A DNA stretch of 64,000 bases from Corylus avellana (taxonomy: Eukaryota; Streptophyta; Magnoliopsida; Fagales; Betulaceae): positions 23,055,900 through 23,119,899 of the forward strand of contig NC_081544.1 in assembly GCF_901000735.1 (NCBI RefSeq), given 5' to 3'. The notes beneath the pieces are model-generated. The model did no database searches. It was not told the DNA's origin and saw only the letters and a program-made list of their open reading frames with translations. This document shows, one piece after another, positions 1-12,586 of this stretch. Positions within the stretch are counted from its first letter, which is position 1. Each line of letters begins with the position of its first letter. A program made the translations under genes and the position numbers.

Positions 1-2991
1 AATTTCAGCTGCCTGTTTATTCAAATCTCCTAAGTATTCATATACTTTATCTGCTAGTGGATGGAGACGGTCACCAACAAAGAATGCATGAACTGAGTTC
101 TTAACTTCAATCCAGCTACGGCCGGGCTCTTTCTTCACACCCCTGTCTTTCATCATTTGCCTTGTCCTATCCCTACTGTCCCATTTCCCAGAGATGGCAT
201 ATATATTCGATAAGAGAACATAAGTGGCTGAATCTTCAGGCTCTAATTCTAGAAGATGACGGGCAGCAAACTCTCCAATTTCCATGCTCTTATGAACTAT
301 ACAAGCACTCAAGAGGGTCCTCCAAATCATTGCATCAGGTTTAATTGGCATATCCTCCACGAATTTTCTTGCACGGCTCAAAAACCCAGCCCGGCCAAGA
401 AGATCCACAACACAAACGTAATGCTCAGGTTTAGGCACTAAGCCATACTCTTTGCTCATGGATTCAAAGTAGCCAAGCCCCTCGTTCACCATACCCACAT
501 GGCTACAGGCTGACAAAACTCCCACAAAGGTAACATGGTTAGGCATCATACCAAGCCTCTTCATCTCCTCGAAAAGATGTATTGCTTCAATAGCACATCC
601 ATGTTGAGAATAGCCTGTAATCAAGGCATTCCACGAGACCTCATTTTTTTCAACCATTGCATAAAACTCTCTCTTGGCGTCATCCATACTACCACACTTG
701 GCATACAATGTGATTAAAGCATTAGAAACCTCAGTTTCTGAATCATACCCAGTTTTTAGAATCATAGCATGGATCTGCTTCCCTTGTTTAGTATTTGCTA
801 GATTGGCAGCTGCACTAACTGTAGAGCCAAATGTGAATAGATTAACTTCTACTCCAGCCTTGTTCATTTGAGCAAATACCTGCAGTGCTTCCTCACAGTA
901 CCCACTTTGTGCAAACCCTGATATCAATGCATTCCATGATATGTTATCTTTATCATCAATTTTCTCAAATGCAAAGTATGCTTCTTCTATTCTACCACAT
1001 CTAGCATAAAGACTAACAAGTGCATTGCTGATTGAAAGATCATCCGAGTAACCAGAGACACACGATTGAGCGTGGATTTGTCGTCCTTGATTGAGTGCTT
1101 GAATACCAACACATGCACTAATTGCACTTGAAAATCCTATATTATCAGATCGGATCCCTCGATTCTGCATTTCTTCAAAAAGTTTAAGAGCTTCGGCAAA
1201 CATATCATGTTGTGCATAGCCTGCAATCATAGCAGTCCAAGAGACAACATCTTCCTCAGTTAATCTTCTGAGAATTTGCAGGGCAGTATCAAGTTTTCCA
1301 AGCTTAGCATACATATCTATGAGCACACAGGAGACGTACACATTGAGATGAAAGCTAGTCTTCATGACTTGAGCATGAATCTGCTCTCCTAGATCAAGAG
1401 CTCCAGAAGAGGTACAGGTTCTCAGTATACTTGGATAAGTGAATTGATTGGGTATCATGCCTTCAATCTGCATCTGTCTAAATATCTCAAACGAATCACT
1501 CAGATTACCTAACTGCCCATAAGCAACTAACATAACATTCCATAGGACCACATTTTCACTCTCTGTCGTAAGGAAAAATTCATGGGCAGTATCTATATCT
1601 GAGCATTTCACATAAAGATCCAGCAGAGCACCTTCAAGAATAATATCTGAAGACATTCCAGATTTTATTGCATATGAGTGGAGTTGCCTCCCTGTATGGA
1701 GAGCTCTAACAGATGCACTGGCACTCAACAAACTTGCAACTGTAACACAATCTGGTTTCAAGCAATCAAACTGCATTTTCTTAAACAATTCTAGAGCTCT
1801 ATCACAAAATCCACACTGAGCTAGCCCTGAGATGAGGGTATTATATGAAACCCTGTCCCTGTATCGCATTGTGCTGAAAATGTGTTCAGCAGATATCAAG
1901 TTTCCTGAGCGGGAATACAATGTCACAAGAGCATTGCACACGTACATCTCAGAAGAAAACCCCCCCTTAAAAACAAGGCCATGAAGCTGCTCTCCTACAT
2001 CAAACAACTCTATCTTGGTGCAGGCACTTAGAACGTTTGAAAACATATAAGGAGTAGGAGCAATTCCTGATGTATGCATCTGGCAAAATAGGAGAATAGA
2101 TTCTACTTCATGTCCATTCTGAGAAAAACCTGTCATCATCGCCACCCAAGAAACACTATCCTTCAAATATAATCTATCAAACATCTTTTTAGCACAATCT
2201 ATGAAGCCATTTTTCGAATACAAATCAATCAGCGAGTTACATACAAGTGTACTAGCACCGAAACCATGATAAATAATCCTAGCATGAATCTGCTGCACAT
2301 ACTGGAAAGCAACATTACCACCACGGCACGCCTTTAAAACTCCAGCAAATGTTGTTTCATTTGGATTCACATTCTCAGCTATCATTCGGCAAAAGAGACC
2401 TAATACCCGACCCGTCCACTTGTCCCCCACAAGCCCATTAATTATTTTATTCCAGGAAGATAAACTTCTATCATGCATATCATCAAAAACCTTAATCGCG
2501 CCATCTAAATCACCGCCCGCAATATAGATATCGATAGTTCGGTCACACAAAACATGTTCCGAATCAAAACCCAACTTCAAAATCTTTCCGTGCAGCTTCT
2601 GCCCACATCCTAAAGACCCAGAATTCAAACACCCTTCTAAAAGCCATAGATAGGTCTGAAAATTCGCACGAATCCCACGCTCTTCCATGATATGGAGGAA
2701 ATCAAATACCTTTGAATTTTCTTCATTTTCTTGGACTGGAAATTCGTCGAACGCATGGGATACGGCGGTGTTACTAAAACCAGCTAAATTTATTCCGAGC
2801 AAAACATGGTTTTGCATAAAAGAATTGCAAAGTGGGATTACCTTATGAAACGTTGTAGCGGGTTTCACAGTGCTTTGGCGTTTGAATGCACGCGGGAAGT
2901 GATAGAACAAGGAATATGGGAAGGACCCGCGAAGAGAAAGTGGAGCGAGAAGCATTTGAAGAGGATACTTGGAAGATAAAAGAGTCAGCAT
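1..2991 (-). CDS. Long PPR protein (At4g13650-like), 3' end outside window
   Basis: One reading frame of 997 codons without a stop runs from an ATG at 2991 to the left edge; an in-frame TAG sits directly upstream (2992-2994). A second ATG lies at 2955. The product has a basic, serine-rich N-terminus typical of organelle targeting, then many 35-residue PPR units of the P-L-S type, with recurring signatures such as [30 protein letters not shown] and [16 protein letters not shown]. The last part read, including [16 protein letters not shown] and the E/E+ region ([22 protein letters not shown]), matches plant PLS-class proteins, and the whole follows Arabidopsis At4g13650 as I know it. By that comparison about 90 C-terminal residues, including the DYW cytidine-deaminase-like domain, lie beyond the window. 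The family edits C to U in chloroplast or mitochondrial RNA; the target here is unknown. No introns and no breaks. Confidence 0.93.
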   Translation of the reverse strand, partial: MLTLLSSKYPLQMLLAPLSLRGSFPYSLFYHFPRAFKRQSTVKPATTFHKVIPLCNSFMQNHVLLGINLAGFSNTAVSHAFDEFPVQENEENSKVFDFLHIMEERGIRANFQTYLWLLEGCLNSGSLGCGQKLHGKILKLGFDSEHVLCDRTIDIYIAGGDLDGAIKVFDDMHDRSLSSWNKIINGLVGDKWTGRVLGLFCRMIAENVNPNETTFAGVLKACRGGNVAFQYVQQIHARIIYHGFGASTLVCNSLIDLYSKNGFIDCAKKMFDRLYLKDSVSWVAMMTGFSQNGHEVESILLFCQMHTSGIAPTPYMFSNVLSACTKIELFDVGEQLHGLVFKGGFSSEMYVCNALVTLYSRSGNLISAEHIFSTMRYRDRVSYNTLISGLAQCGFCDRALELFKKMQFDCLKPDCVTVASLLSASASVRALHTGRQLHSYAIKSGMSSDIILEGALLDLYVKCSDIDTAHEFFLTTESENVVLWNVMLVAYGQLGNLSDSFEIFRQMQIEGMIPNQFTYPSILRTCTSSGALDLGEQIHAQVMKTSFHLNVYVSCVLIDMYAKLGKLDTALQILRRLTEEDVVSWTAMIAGYAQHDMFAEALKLFEEMQNRGIRSDNIGFSSAISACVGIQALNQGRQIHAQSCVSGYSDDLSISNALVSLYARCGRIEEAYFAFEKIDDKDNISWNALISGFAQSGYCEEALQVFAQMNKAGVEVNLFTFGSTVSAAANLANTKQGKQIHAMILKTGYDSETEVSNALITLYAKCGSMDDAKREFYAMVEKNEVSWNALITGYSQHGCAIEAIHLFEEMKRLGMMPNHVTFVGVLSACSHVGMVNEGLGYFESMSKEYGLVPKPEHYVCVVDLLGRAGFLSRARKFVEDMPIKPDAMIWRTLLSACIVHKSMEIGEFAARHLLELEPEDSATYVLLSNIYAISGKWDSRDRTRQMMKDRGVKKEPGRSWIEVKNSVHAFFVGDRLHPLADKVYEYLGDLNKQAAEI

Positions 2992-3191
2992 CTAATCTCC
3001 GAAGACCAGCTTCTTATCAGCCAAACACGATTCTTCCCACATTCATGGCCTTAGGACCACTGCAGAAGGCCTACTGCAAAGACGAACAAACCAATTAAGC
3101 AAATCAAACATTTATCACAAAATATTTATATCCTTAACAAACTCAAATCACTTTGTTAGGAAAAAAACGCACGTCAATTTAATAAATTGGA

Positions 3192-3688
3192 GGGTTAATA
3201 ACTTAATAATCTTTTTAGTAACTAGGTTTGCACTTTTTTTATTTTTTCTCACCTAGGTTTTAAATCGTATTATAGATGATACTTGACTTATGGATAAAGA
3301 CCAATTTAATACCTTCGTCACATTCTATCAACCGAACTAATTTCAGCCACTCCATTCCGGCTCTGAGCCACCTCAATGGCCAAAATGGGGTGGCCGGCCA
3401 CCCCCATTGGCTAGGCCACACCATATTTGTCTTTTTCTTTTTGTAAGTTTTGATTTTTTTTAATTATTTTAATTAGTTTTATGATTTTTTTTTCTTTTAA
3501 TTTTTTCGGACACGAGGCATGCTTTTGTTAGAACACATGTCAATTCGTTAGTTTGATTGACGGAATGGTGACGGAGGTACTAAACCGATATTTACCCATA
3601 AATCAGATATCATCTGTAATACCAATTAAAACTTAAGTGGGAAAAAATAAAAAAGTGAAAACCTAAGTACTAAAAAATTTATTAACCC
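3192..3688. mobile_element. Fold-back (MULE-type) MITE
   Basis: Two arms of about 170-190 bp are inverted copies of each other, from GGGTTAATAA at 3192 to its complement ending at 3688. The loop holds the motif GGGGTGGCCGGCCACCCCC. Flanking 9-bp repeats taaattgga (3183-3191) and taaattgaa (3689-3697) differ at one base and fit a Mutator-type target-site duplication. No coding sequence. Confidence 0.75.
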
Positions 3689-4114
3689 TAAATTGAATTA
3701 GGAAAAAATTTTCACCAACGTACATTTTGGAGGAAGAGTACTTTGTATATCCAAAACGACAGAAATTTCCTCCAAACAAATTTAGAAGAAATTTCCTCCA
3801 ACCCACTCTAATAATTGACAAGTATCATCTCGCACATATTTTCTTTAATATTCTTAACAGTCATTTATTGTCATTCCACTAAACTATTTCAAAACATTGA
3901 TTTTTGATAAATTTAAACATGTTAAATGACACTTAACATTTATTAAAATAGGCCAAAAAAATTTCATCGAAAATTTGTGTCCAATCCAAAATAAATAGCC
4001 TATAAGCACTGCCCAACAATATTAAAAAATTAACAGGAAAATGTGTGCGCACGATGAATTCGGACCCTTTCCAATCCAAATGGATTGGAGATTATCAAGT
4101 TAATGGCTAAGATT

Positions 4115-4650
4115 TCTTCTCAGAAATCTTAGAGACACAAATGAGACACCTATCCCACTAATTAAAAAACAAAAGAATATTATTTATGAATAAAAAAAAT
4201 AATAATAGGGTGGCCGGCCACCTCATATCGGTCATAGGGGGTGGCTGGCCACCCCATGGCCCTTGGGGGTGGTTCGGCCACCCAAGGGCCAAATGAAGAA
4301 AAAAAAATTATAGGGTTTGCATTTGTGGCCAAACCACCCCAAGGGGGGTTCACCATCCACAAGGGCCAATCTAGACTGCTAAAGCAACCCTAGGCCCAAC
4401 GAGGGTGGCTCATGGCACATAGGGGGTGGCCGAACCACCCCCTTTCACAAGTGGGGGATGGCCAAACCACTCCCATAGGCAATGGGGCTGGTTCGGCCAC
4501 CCCTGGCTGGCCATTTCCTATAAAAAAGATGGGGTGGCTAGCCACCCCATTATTTTTTATTATTATTATTTTTGTTAATTTTAAATAATATATTTTTATT
4601 TTTTTATTAAAGAAACATATGTCCTATTTGTAGCCTTAAAATTTCTGAAA
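4115..4650. repeat. Fold-back element with GGTGGCC/GGCCACC core
   Basis: AT-rich outer arms (CAGAAATCTTAGAGACACAA near 4116 and its diverged inverse near 4650) enclose about 370 bp of repeated half-palindromes. GGGTGGCCGGCCACC, GGTTCGGCCACCC and GGCTAGCCACCCC occur repeatedly in both orientations. No TSD was resolved. The same motif family occurs at 3380-3415 and 22280-22600. Short reading frames here are by-products of the repeats. Confidence 0.6.
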
Positions 4651-4715
4651 ACTATTAACTACATACTCTTTGATCCATTTTGGACCTTAGAGGTTGAGGA
4701 TCTAAGCAAGATCAC

Positions 4716-4857
4716 GCTTGGAGATGCGATAATAAATATGCACTTCCCCAAAGAGCTTTAAACAATATTAAAAAATAAAATTAACAGGAAAATGTGTGCC
4801 CACGAGTTTCTTGGGGATGCGATTATTAAAATGCACTTCCCCAAAGAGTTTATAAAA
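4716..4857. repeat. Short direct duplication
   Basis: The unit GATGCGATAATAAATATGCA plus ACTTCCCCAAAGAG at about 4719-4752 is repeated at about 4815-4848 with few changes. The sequence between them (acaatattaaaaa...taacaggaaaatgtgtg) also recurs at 4015-4048, so this stretch has been duplicated more than once. Confidence 0.6.
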
Positions 4858-4873
4858 GCGCTTAACCGGAACA

Positions 4874-5160
4874 TGTCTCCAATAGGACAAGGTTTTCCTC
4901 CAAACTGGGTTGGAGAAATTTCCTCCAAACTGGGTTGGAGAAATTTCCTCCAGCCTAATATATAAAAGTGACATGTGTCCCTTAACATGTGAGATGCACA
5001 TATTTTTTTAATAGCGGGAACAAAATTGGAATACATTTTATTAAAAACTCATGTGCATCTCACATGTTATTAAAAAAATAGACACATGTCACTTTTATAT
5101 ACTAGGTTGGAGGAAATTCCTTCAACCCAATTTGAAGGAAAACTTTGTCCTCTCCAATAT
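4874..5160. repeat. Fold-back repeat with CCAAACTGGGTTGGAG units
   Basis: Left arm (about 4874-5005) and right arm (about 5045-5160) are inverted copies: both carry ATAAAAGTGACATGTGTC, ACATGTGAGATGCACAT and TTTCCTCCAA. The left arm has an extra tandem copy of a 24-bp unit built on AAACTGGGTTGGAG. No coding potential. Confidence 0.65.
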
Positions 5161-5519
5161 TCGAAGGAGTTCCTACAAGCAAGAGAGTCAATGAAGACAT
5201 AATTGTAAGAAATGCTTATGCTCTAATGTAAGTCTTTCTTGCTATAGAATGTTTTGAAAGATAAGATTTTTTGGGAAAATATTTGCAAAATTAAATTTTA
5301 TAAGTAGAATTTTCTATATATAGTTTTGGATAAAGATAGATATGTAATTCTAGTTTGGCTTATCGTCATCTTTTTATTTTTAAAAAATTGATTTGCTTCT
5401 AGAAATAGATGAATTTGTAGGAATATATTTTTGTCGAATTTCTTTAAAATTTAACACTAACAATCCTATATTTTTCAGTGCTCACCATTTTAGTAACAAA
5501 GCAAATTAAGGTTAAAAGC

Positions 5520-7332
5520 ATGGTTGTAACACTCAATTACTTCGCCTTTCAATCCCTTCCTTCAGTTGCTCTCTTACCTGCAAGAGCTCAAAGATCTCCC
5601 AAGTTTTCTATGACTTCCACTCTGTACTCCAGCTCTAAGTGAGTTCATTCTTCAAAGTTTCTCATCACGCAATTGAGTTGTTTGACTATTTTAGCGGCAA
5701 CCAATGACCTAACAATACTATTTTTTATTTTTATTTTTATTTTTTTGTCTTAAATTCTAGAGGGAAAGCAATGTCTTTAGGCCATGCCAATGCTAACGCA
5801 GTCCATCCCATGCTACCAGAAGGTTGAAATCTTCAAATCCATGGAGGAGTGGGTCAAGAGTGACATTTAACTCTCCTAAAACTTGTTGAGAAATCTTGGC
5901 AACCACATGACTTTTTGCCAAATCCTACCTCATATGGATTCATTGAGCAAGTCAATCAACTAAGGGAGAGAACAAAGGACATTCTGGACGACTACTTTGT
6001 TGTCTTAGTCGGTGATATGATCACGGAAAAAGCCCTTCCAACTTACCAAGTACTTATCAATGGCACGGAAATTTTTTATGACGAAACGGGTAGTGATAAC
6101 ACACCTTGGACAACATGGCCAAGGGGATAGAGTGCAAAAGAAAATAGGCATGGTGATCTTCTTAACAAATACCTCTCTCTTTCCAGACAAGTGGATATGA
6201 AACAAGTCGAGAAGACAACACATTATTTGATTGGGTCAAGAATGGTGAGATATGCAATAATTCTTTAACGTACATTTTTTAACTTGCTCATAAGTCTTGT
6301 CACAGCTTATAACGAGACCATAATATTATGTCAGAATTCTTATGTGTGATATGAAATTTCATGTCCAATAATAACAACAAATATGAGTAATTAATATAAT
6401 GCAACTAAATAAACCCATAGTTTTGAGGTAAAGTTACCACTTCTTTACATTTTATATCAAAGCCTCATTTAAAAATTCTAAGGTGATTATCTCCTCAATA
6501 CATTTCTTAAAATGGTCCTCCTACTATTATGATAAAAAAAAATAAAAAATAAAAAAATATATATCCAATTTGAAATTATTATTCTATGGACCACATATAT
6601 GTGTGTGTAAAGAACTTTAAAGTTAGAATGATCAACAAGTTAATGTCCTATATTTGTGTGTTTTAAAGTTAGAATGATCAACAAGTTAATGTCCTATATT
6701 TGTGTGTGTGTGTGTCAACAAGTTAATGTCCTATATTTTTTTCTAATTATGATCCTATATTTTTGTCTAATTAGGATACCGGCACTAGGACAAGTCCCTG
6801 CTTTTTTACTATCTACACATTGTTTCAAGAAAGAGCAACATTTATCTCCCATCAAAATACAGCCAAGCTTGCCATGAAGCACGGGGAAAAGCTTGCCCAA
6901 ATATATGGCATAGTTGCTGCAGATGAGAAATGCCACGAAATTGCTTATACCAAAATAGTTGGGAAGCTTTTCGAGCTTGATCCAAATGAAACTGTCATAG
7001 CATTTGCCGATATGATGAGGAGGAAAATATTAATGCCAGCCCACTTAATGTACGACGGCTACAATGAAAATCTTTTTGATCACTTTGCAAATGTTGCCTC
7101 TCGGATTGGTGTCTACACGGCCAAGGACTATGAAGAAATATTGGAACATTTGGTGGCTAAATGGAACGTTGAGAAACTAACTGGACTTTCCGGTGAGGGA
7201 CGAGAAGCCCAGGACTATATATGTGGATTAGGTCAAAGACTAAGAAGGTTAGAGGAAAGAGCTCTAGCAAGGGCAAAAAAAGCACCCACCGTTTCTTTCA
7301 GCTGGATCACTAGTAGGGAGGTGAAGCCATAA
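5520..7332 (+). pseudogene. SAD-1: broken acyl-ACP desaturase pseudogene
   Basis: The layout matches SAD-2: exon 1 5520-5638, exon 2 5761-6244, exon 3 6775-7332, with good GT-AG sites and a plastid-type leader. Exon 2 is broken. A 2-base deletion gives an in-frame TGA at 5825-5827; a 1-base deletion near 5865 restores the frame; a Trp codon has become TAG at 6128-6130, just before the [10 protein letters not shown] iron-ligand motif. Two conserved positions beside ligands are also changed: TEEA is TEKA (castor E106K) and DEKRHE is DEKCHE (R231C). Exon 3 is still open for 186 codons, so loss of function looks fairly recent. Introns and upstream sequence resemble those of SAD-2, showing both are products of one duplication. 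A transcript could still be made, but no full-length desaturase. Confidence 0.92.
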
Positions 7333-7414
7333 TTAAGCAAATTACAAGGGATTTTGCAATAAACCAAATATTCCCTTCTTTGTATTTTGTAATATTATAG
7401 TCATCTAAGTTCAT

Positions 7415-10310
7415 GAGTATCCTTTTAATTTCATGAGGCATGAGATTTTTAACAAGTTCACGAGGGCATGCACTCTGTATTGGAAAAAGATTAATCGTAC
7501 AACTATTAAGAATGATTGCATCAACACATACAATATTGAGAAGAGGAAGTTGAAAGCATTGCTATATGGAGTTGAGAAGGTGAACATAACTATGGATATG
7601 TAGACCTCTTCGCAGAGGATGTCGTATATGGTGGTCACTTGCTACTTTATAGACTTTGATTGGGTCCTTCAAAAGATAATTTTGAATTTATGTAATGTTC
7701 TTCCTCCACATAGTGGTGTTATTATTGTTGATGCTCTAAGGAGTTGTTTTGAATATTGGGGTATTGTGGATAAGGTGTTTACAATGACAGTTGATAATGT
7801 GAAATCAAATGATGTTGCCATAAGGATTTTGAGAGATGATTTTGAGTTGAGTGGTGCCTTTCCTATTGGTGTTGGAGGATGTTTATTTCATGTGCAATGT
7901 TGTGCAAATGTCACTAACTTGCTGGTGCAAGCAGGGCTTGCTGAAATTGGGGATACAATTAATCATGTGCGCCAAGGTATCAAGTATATTGTGGCTTCTA
8001 AGAGCCGACTAAAACGGTTTAGTGATATAGCTAAAAGGTTGCAATTGCCTTTAAAAAAAAAACAAACAAAACCAAAAAACTGATTTTAAATGTCCCCACT
8101 AGATGGAACAACACCTACATGAAATGATGTGCAAAATATCTACCTAACTTAATAGGTAAATAATTGTACGTTTTACTTGCAAGTGCACAAGGTCAACATA
8201 GTAGTATATGGTGCAAGTACAGAATCATTCCCACGAGGATTGCTGAATTTATGTTTAAAAATAAATTCCTTAAGTAAAACAAAGATTGATTGTCTAAGTG
8301 ATAATAATAAAATGTAGGGTTTTGATATCCACCACTAATTATATTTAGTTAATATAACAGTATGCCAATGCTTTGATCATATTATGCATATCTAATGTTT
8401 GTCAACCTAAGGGCATGGCGTATACTCCTAAGGCTATAGATTTCCCTAAGCAACAAGTTAGGCATGACGTATACTCTAACTTTTTTCTTTTCTAAGGGAT
8501 TTAGCATGATGTATACTAAGTTGTTCCTTAGGAAAGCATATGTTCTATGAAAATCGACAAACACATAAGGCCTAGGACATGACATATACTCCCAGTTCCC
8601 TATGTTAATTAACCCAAGAATCGCGGTGTGGATTCTTTTGTTACTTATGTTAAACCCAGGACTCGGCCATCCAAATTGATTTAACTAACTAGTCCATACC
8701 ACATGCATATGTTGATTAGACACACACATATGAGGAATTCATGTAAGTATGCATTAATCAAGTTAAATAGCACAACAAGATCATCACAAGGGCGCCAATA
8801 TTGAAATATTAACTAAACATAACTAGGGCTTCAATCTAGCCCTACTAATTAAATTAGCTACACATAAAACTGATGTTAAACATCTTCATAAAGAAAAGAA
8901 AAGAAAATAAAGAAAAGAATAAACCCGAGACTTGAACTTGAAGAGCTCAGCTTCTTCTCCTTACAAAGTATATCTATTCTAGAGGCTTAAGGGTCTATTT
9001 ATAGGCTTTAAAAGTCCTTGACAAAGTAATAAACCTAGGGATTTTGTAGGGTTTCAAAACCTATTACAATTGGGAGTTGGAAAACCCTAATATGGAAAGA
9101 ATGACAATCTGACCGCCACTTGATATGTCTCCTGCGGACGGGTGCGATCGATCGCAACCTGTGTGAGCTCGATCACAGGGTACCTGCGATCGATCGCAGT
9201 GTCAGAGAGCTCCCAATTTTCCCATCTTCTCTCTTTGAGCCCAAATCATCTAGTTTTACTTCATTTTCTTCCAAAAACCTACAAAAGTATGAAAAACACA
9301 AAAAAGAAAATAAAATAACCTAATTAACCAAAACCAAATGATTAAAACATGCAAGTTAAGGGCTAAAAATATGAATATTTTAACACTTATCATGAAACTA
9401 TTGCCATAAGGTTCAAAAAAGTGTTCCCTAGGTACTCTAATATTGACCAAGCTTTTCAATGGGTTGTAAGTCCAGAAGAGTTGGACAAGGTTGAGAATGT
9501 GAATCAAATTTTGGCAATCTTCAATGAGGTCACCAATATTGTATCTGGAAGTGATTACCCTACTTCTAATCTATTTTTGCCTGAGGTATGGAGAATGAAA
9601 GAAATCCTATCCATAAAGTCGATGGATAGGAATTGATAAATTAGAGCAATGACAACTAGAATGGCCGAAAAATTTGATAAGTATTGGGGTGAATGCAATC
9701 TTTCAATGTCTTTAACTGCTGTGTTGAACCCAAGATTCAAAATGAAGTTAATTAATTTATGCTTTCCTTTTATTTATCAAGAGGATGAAGCTCAAATGCA
9801 CATTGACACTATGTTGGCTGCTTTGTGTGAATATTATGAAGTATATTTGGCTGCTCATAATTCTTCTATTCTATAACAAACTACTCAAGATGATACTAGT
9901 TCTTCAAGTGTATCTATCAAAGATGTTGGTCCCAAACCTACAATCCGTAAATCAAGGTTTTTGGAGCATGTTAGAAGTACCAACATAATTCCGCATGTGA
10001 AAACTGATTTGGACATTTATTTTGAAGAGGATGTCTATATATTGGTGAATGATAAAAATGGAAATGATATTAACCCAAAGTTTGAGACTTTAGCATAGTA
10101 GAAAGTTAATGCTTTGAAGTACCGCATCTTGTCTAACATGGCCCGGGATATTTTAGTTGTTCCTATGTCAAGTGTTGTTTCAGAATCAGTCTTTAGTGCT
10201 GATGGTAGAGTGATTGAACCACATAGAGCATCATTTTCAGCCGAAACAGTTCAAATGCTCTTATGTGGGTCGGATTGGATGAGATTCTTTCATGGAGTGA
10301 ATAAAAAATC
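7415..10310 (+). mobile_element. Degenerate hAT transposase gene
   Basis: Translated pieces match plant RICESLEEPER-type hAT transposases in order. Catalytic-core pieces at 7540-8120 read TSSQRMSYMVVTCYFIDFDW, KVFTMTVDNVKSNDVAIRIL and, near 8090, NVPTRWNNTYM. Middle pieces at 9400-9900 include FDKYWGECNLSMSLTAVLNP. The C-terminal dimerisation region at 10110-10300 reads VPMSSVVSESVFSADGRVIE followed by HRASFSAETVQMLLCGSDW. Stops at about 7600, 9634, 9874 and 10096 and frameshifts show it is dead. The N-terminal BED zinc finger is not recognisable. A 1.27-kb solo LTR (8125-9392) interrupts it. It starts almost directly after SAD-1. Confidence 0.85.
8125..9392. mobile_element. Solo LTR inserted in the hAT element
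   Basis: The element begins TGATGTGCAAAATATC and ends AACACTTATCA, giving TG...CA ends, and has the exact 5-bp target duplication TGAAA at 8120-8124 and 9393-9397. There is no gag or pol sequence and no second LTR, so it is a solo LTR left by recombination. It includes the palindromes CGATCGATCGCA at 9146 and 9187. The hAT reading resumes at once on its right side. Confidence 0.85.
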
Positions 10311-10769
10311 CGTTACTATTATAAGTGACACTTTTATTATTTACATTTACTTTTTTTTAGGTATAAACTCAATTTATTATAACGCACAGTGCATAATGAT
10401 GTGCTATGCATGATAATCTAAATATAATTTTGAAAAAAAAAATCACAACTTTTATTACTCAATAGAAACCGCGTCAAACAACATAAACACATATAAAAAA
10501 GGCACAAAAATCATACAAACCACAGAAAACAATATAAACACCGAATGGTGGAAAGCTTTACAAAAGCAAAACAATTCTATGGAGAAAAAGATTTGCTTGA
10601 AAAATAAGGTGAGATTCTTTCCTAGTAGAGGGGCGGAGAGAGGATGAACAGCAGCGACACGAGAAACAATAAAGGGGCGGAGAGTGGATGAAGAAAAAAA
10701 AAGAAAGAAAAAAGAAGGGTTTTAATATATTTTAGGTGGGTATTCTTGATATTTTTTCATTCCCACTCA

Positions 10770-10985
10770 AATATAAGTAAATATTGTGCCAAATAAATTT
10801 TTAAGTGAAATCGTGATTTTGGTTTAAATTCGCACTTTTTCGAATAAGCACCCTCTAGTCAGCTTATGGAAATCGCGGATTTTTCCACGATTTTAAAATT
10901 GCAATCGCAAACTCTCCAAAATTGCGATTTGGTTTAAAAACACACTCCCAAACGGATCCATAATATCCTAGCAACATCGAAATCC
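10770..10985. repeat. hAT-type MITE relic
   Basis: Inverted segments built on AAATCGCGATTTT and GCACTTTTTCG/GCGATTTGGTTTAAA, ending AACACACTCCCAAACGGATC, resemble the ends of plant hAT MITEs. Boundaries and TSD are not clear. The preceding 10430-10770 holds only a twice-repeated GGGGCGGAGAG motif. Confidence 0.4.
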
Positions 10986-11050
10986 ACAATTTTCAAGTCC
11001 GCCGACCGTCGACTTCATCCTGGCAGGTTGGCCAGAAGAGGGTGGCTTTC

Positions 11051-11529
11051 AGGGGTGTAAAAAAATACCGGGAAACTAGGACTGAAACCAGGAAACTGGT
11101 TTGAAACCAGTTGGGAAAAACCGCTAACCAGTTCCGGTTACCGATTTTGGGCTTTTTAAATACCTGGTTATAACCGCGTAAACGGGTATATATATATATA
11201 TTCGAATTTAGTATATTTATTAATATTTTTGAATTATTATTTGTTTAACTGGGGCACAAAATGGTTAAATTAAGCTACAAAATTAGACCTAATACCTAAA
11301 ATAAGCCAAAAAAAATAGGTCTAATACCTAAAATAAGCCCAAAATGTTAAAAAAAATTAAAAAAAATTGGTTACCCGATTTGAATTACCGGGTTCCAACC
11401 AAAACTGGCTGATTATTGTATAACCGGTTAACCCGGTGCCCGGTTCTAGTTCTGGTTTTCAAAAATGAAAAATCGTGTACCCCGGTTTTTGCCAACAACT
11501 GAGAAACCGGGACCGGGTTTACACCCCTA
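11051..11529. mobile_element. MITE with AGGGGTGTAAA ends
   Basis: It starts AGGGGTGTAAA at 11051 and ends TTTACACCCCTA at 11529. Inside are inverted copies of CCGGTTA-, AACCAGTT- and CCCGGTTTT-type segments, so the whole element folds back. Ends of this type are common in hAT-derived MITEs. The flanking bases give no convincing 8-bp TSD. Confidence 0.65.
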
Positions 11530-12002
11530 GCGGCCGAACCATTCCCATGGCCGACTCCTCTTCCATTTTCTTTTTTCTTTTTTTTCTTTTTTTTCTCTTT
11601 TTGTTTATTTATTAATTTTTATATATTATATATGTTTAAAATTTCTTATTATGGGTGACACATGTCTTTATATAATTGAATCTGAATTGACACGTTAACG
11701 GAATCTGTCAAGATTTTGGACCGAAGTTTAGTATATACAACTCTCAAAACATTTTATTGCAAGGTAGTGTAACAACATGGGTTGATTTTACATTTTTCTC
11801 TAAATATTATCGAAATCTCAACAAAGCCCTATAGGCCGGCTGAGCCCAGCCTCATATGGGATGGCGAAACCCAATCTAGTTGGGAAGGATGGGAGCATAG
11901 AAAGAAGCCTCATCGTTCTGCTATTATTCAAGGTATCAAGAATATATGTGCGTCCAACACAATGGGGCCACAAAATCAAATTCGTTAGACCATGATCTCT
12001 CT

Positions 12003-12260
12003 TAGGGTTCGTTTGAAATTGTGTTTTCAAAAAGTGTGATTGCAAATAGTGATTTTAAAATGTGCAAAATTTTAAAAATACAATTAAATGGTTTGACAAA
12101 ATCGCAGTTTAGCCCTTAAAATTGTAGTTTAACCTTTAAAATTGTATTTTCAAAAAATCACAATTTTTTAATAACACAATGGCAAACAATTTATTTTTTG
12201 TGATTTGATTTATGAATGCACTTTTTGTTTATGAAATCGCAATGCCAAACACACCTTTAG
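12003..12260. mobile_element. hAT-like MITE (TTTGAAATTGTG / CAAACACACC)
   Basis: The left end TAGGGTTCGTTTGAAATTG is mirrored by GCAATGCCAAACACACCTTTA at the right end. The interior repeats AAATCGCA and AAAATTGTAG in both orientations. No clean TSD was found. Confidence 0.5.
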
Positions 12261-12586
12261 CACCTTTAGCCATCAACTCGCGGAAAAACACTTAATAAAA
12301 GATAAAGGAAGTTGGGTCATTTAGATATTTGTTCAATTTGAGTCAGACACTCTTCTTCCTTAACTTTTTTTGAACTATTTTCCTTCTCTTAACTTAAGTA
12401 TCGGGGTAATTAGTCAAAGTCTATATATATATATATATATAGTTGTCATAGATAAGAAGATTGATAGGTCTCAGTTGAAAATGCCAGCTGTGGGTAGGTT
12501 AATGTCTCTTTCCTTTCATGAATGAATGTTAAAAAACAATGCTAATTGCTAATTAACATACGTGATGAAATGAATGTTTATTGTTT

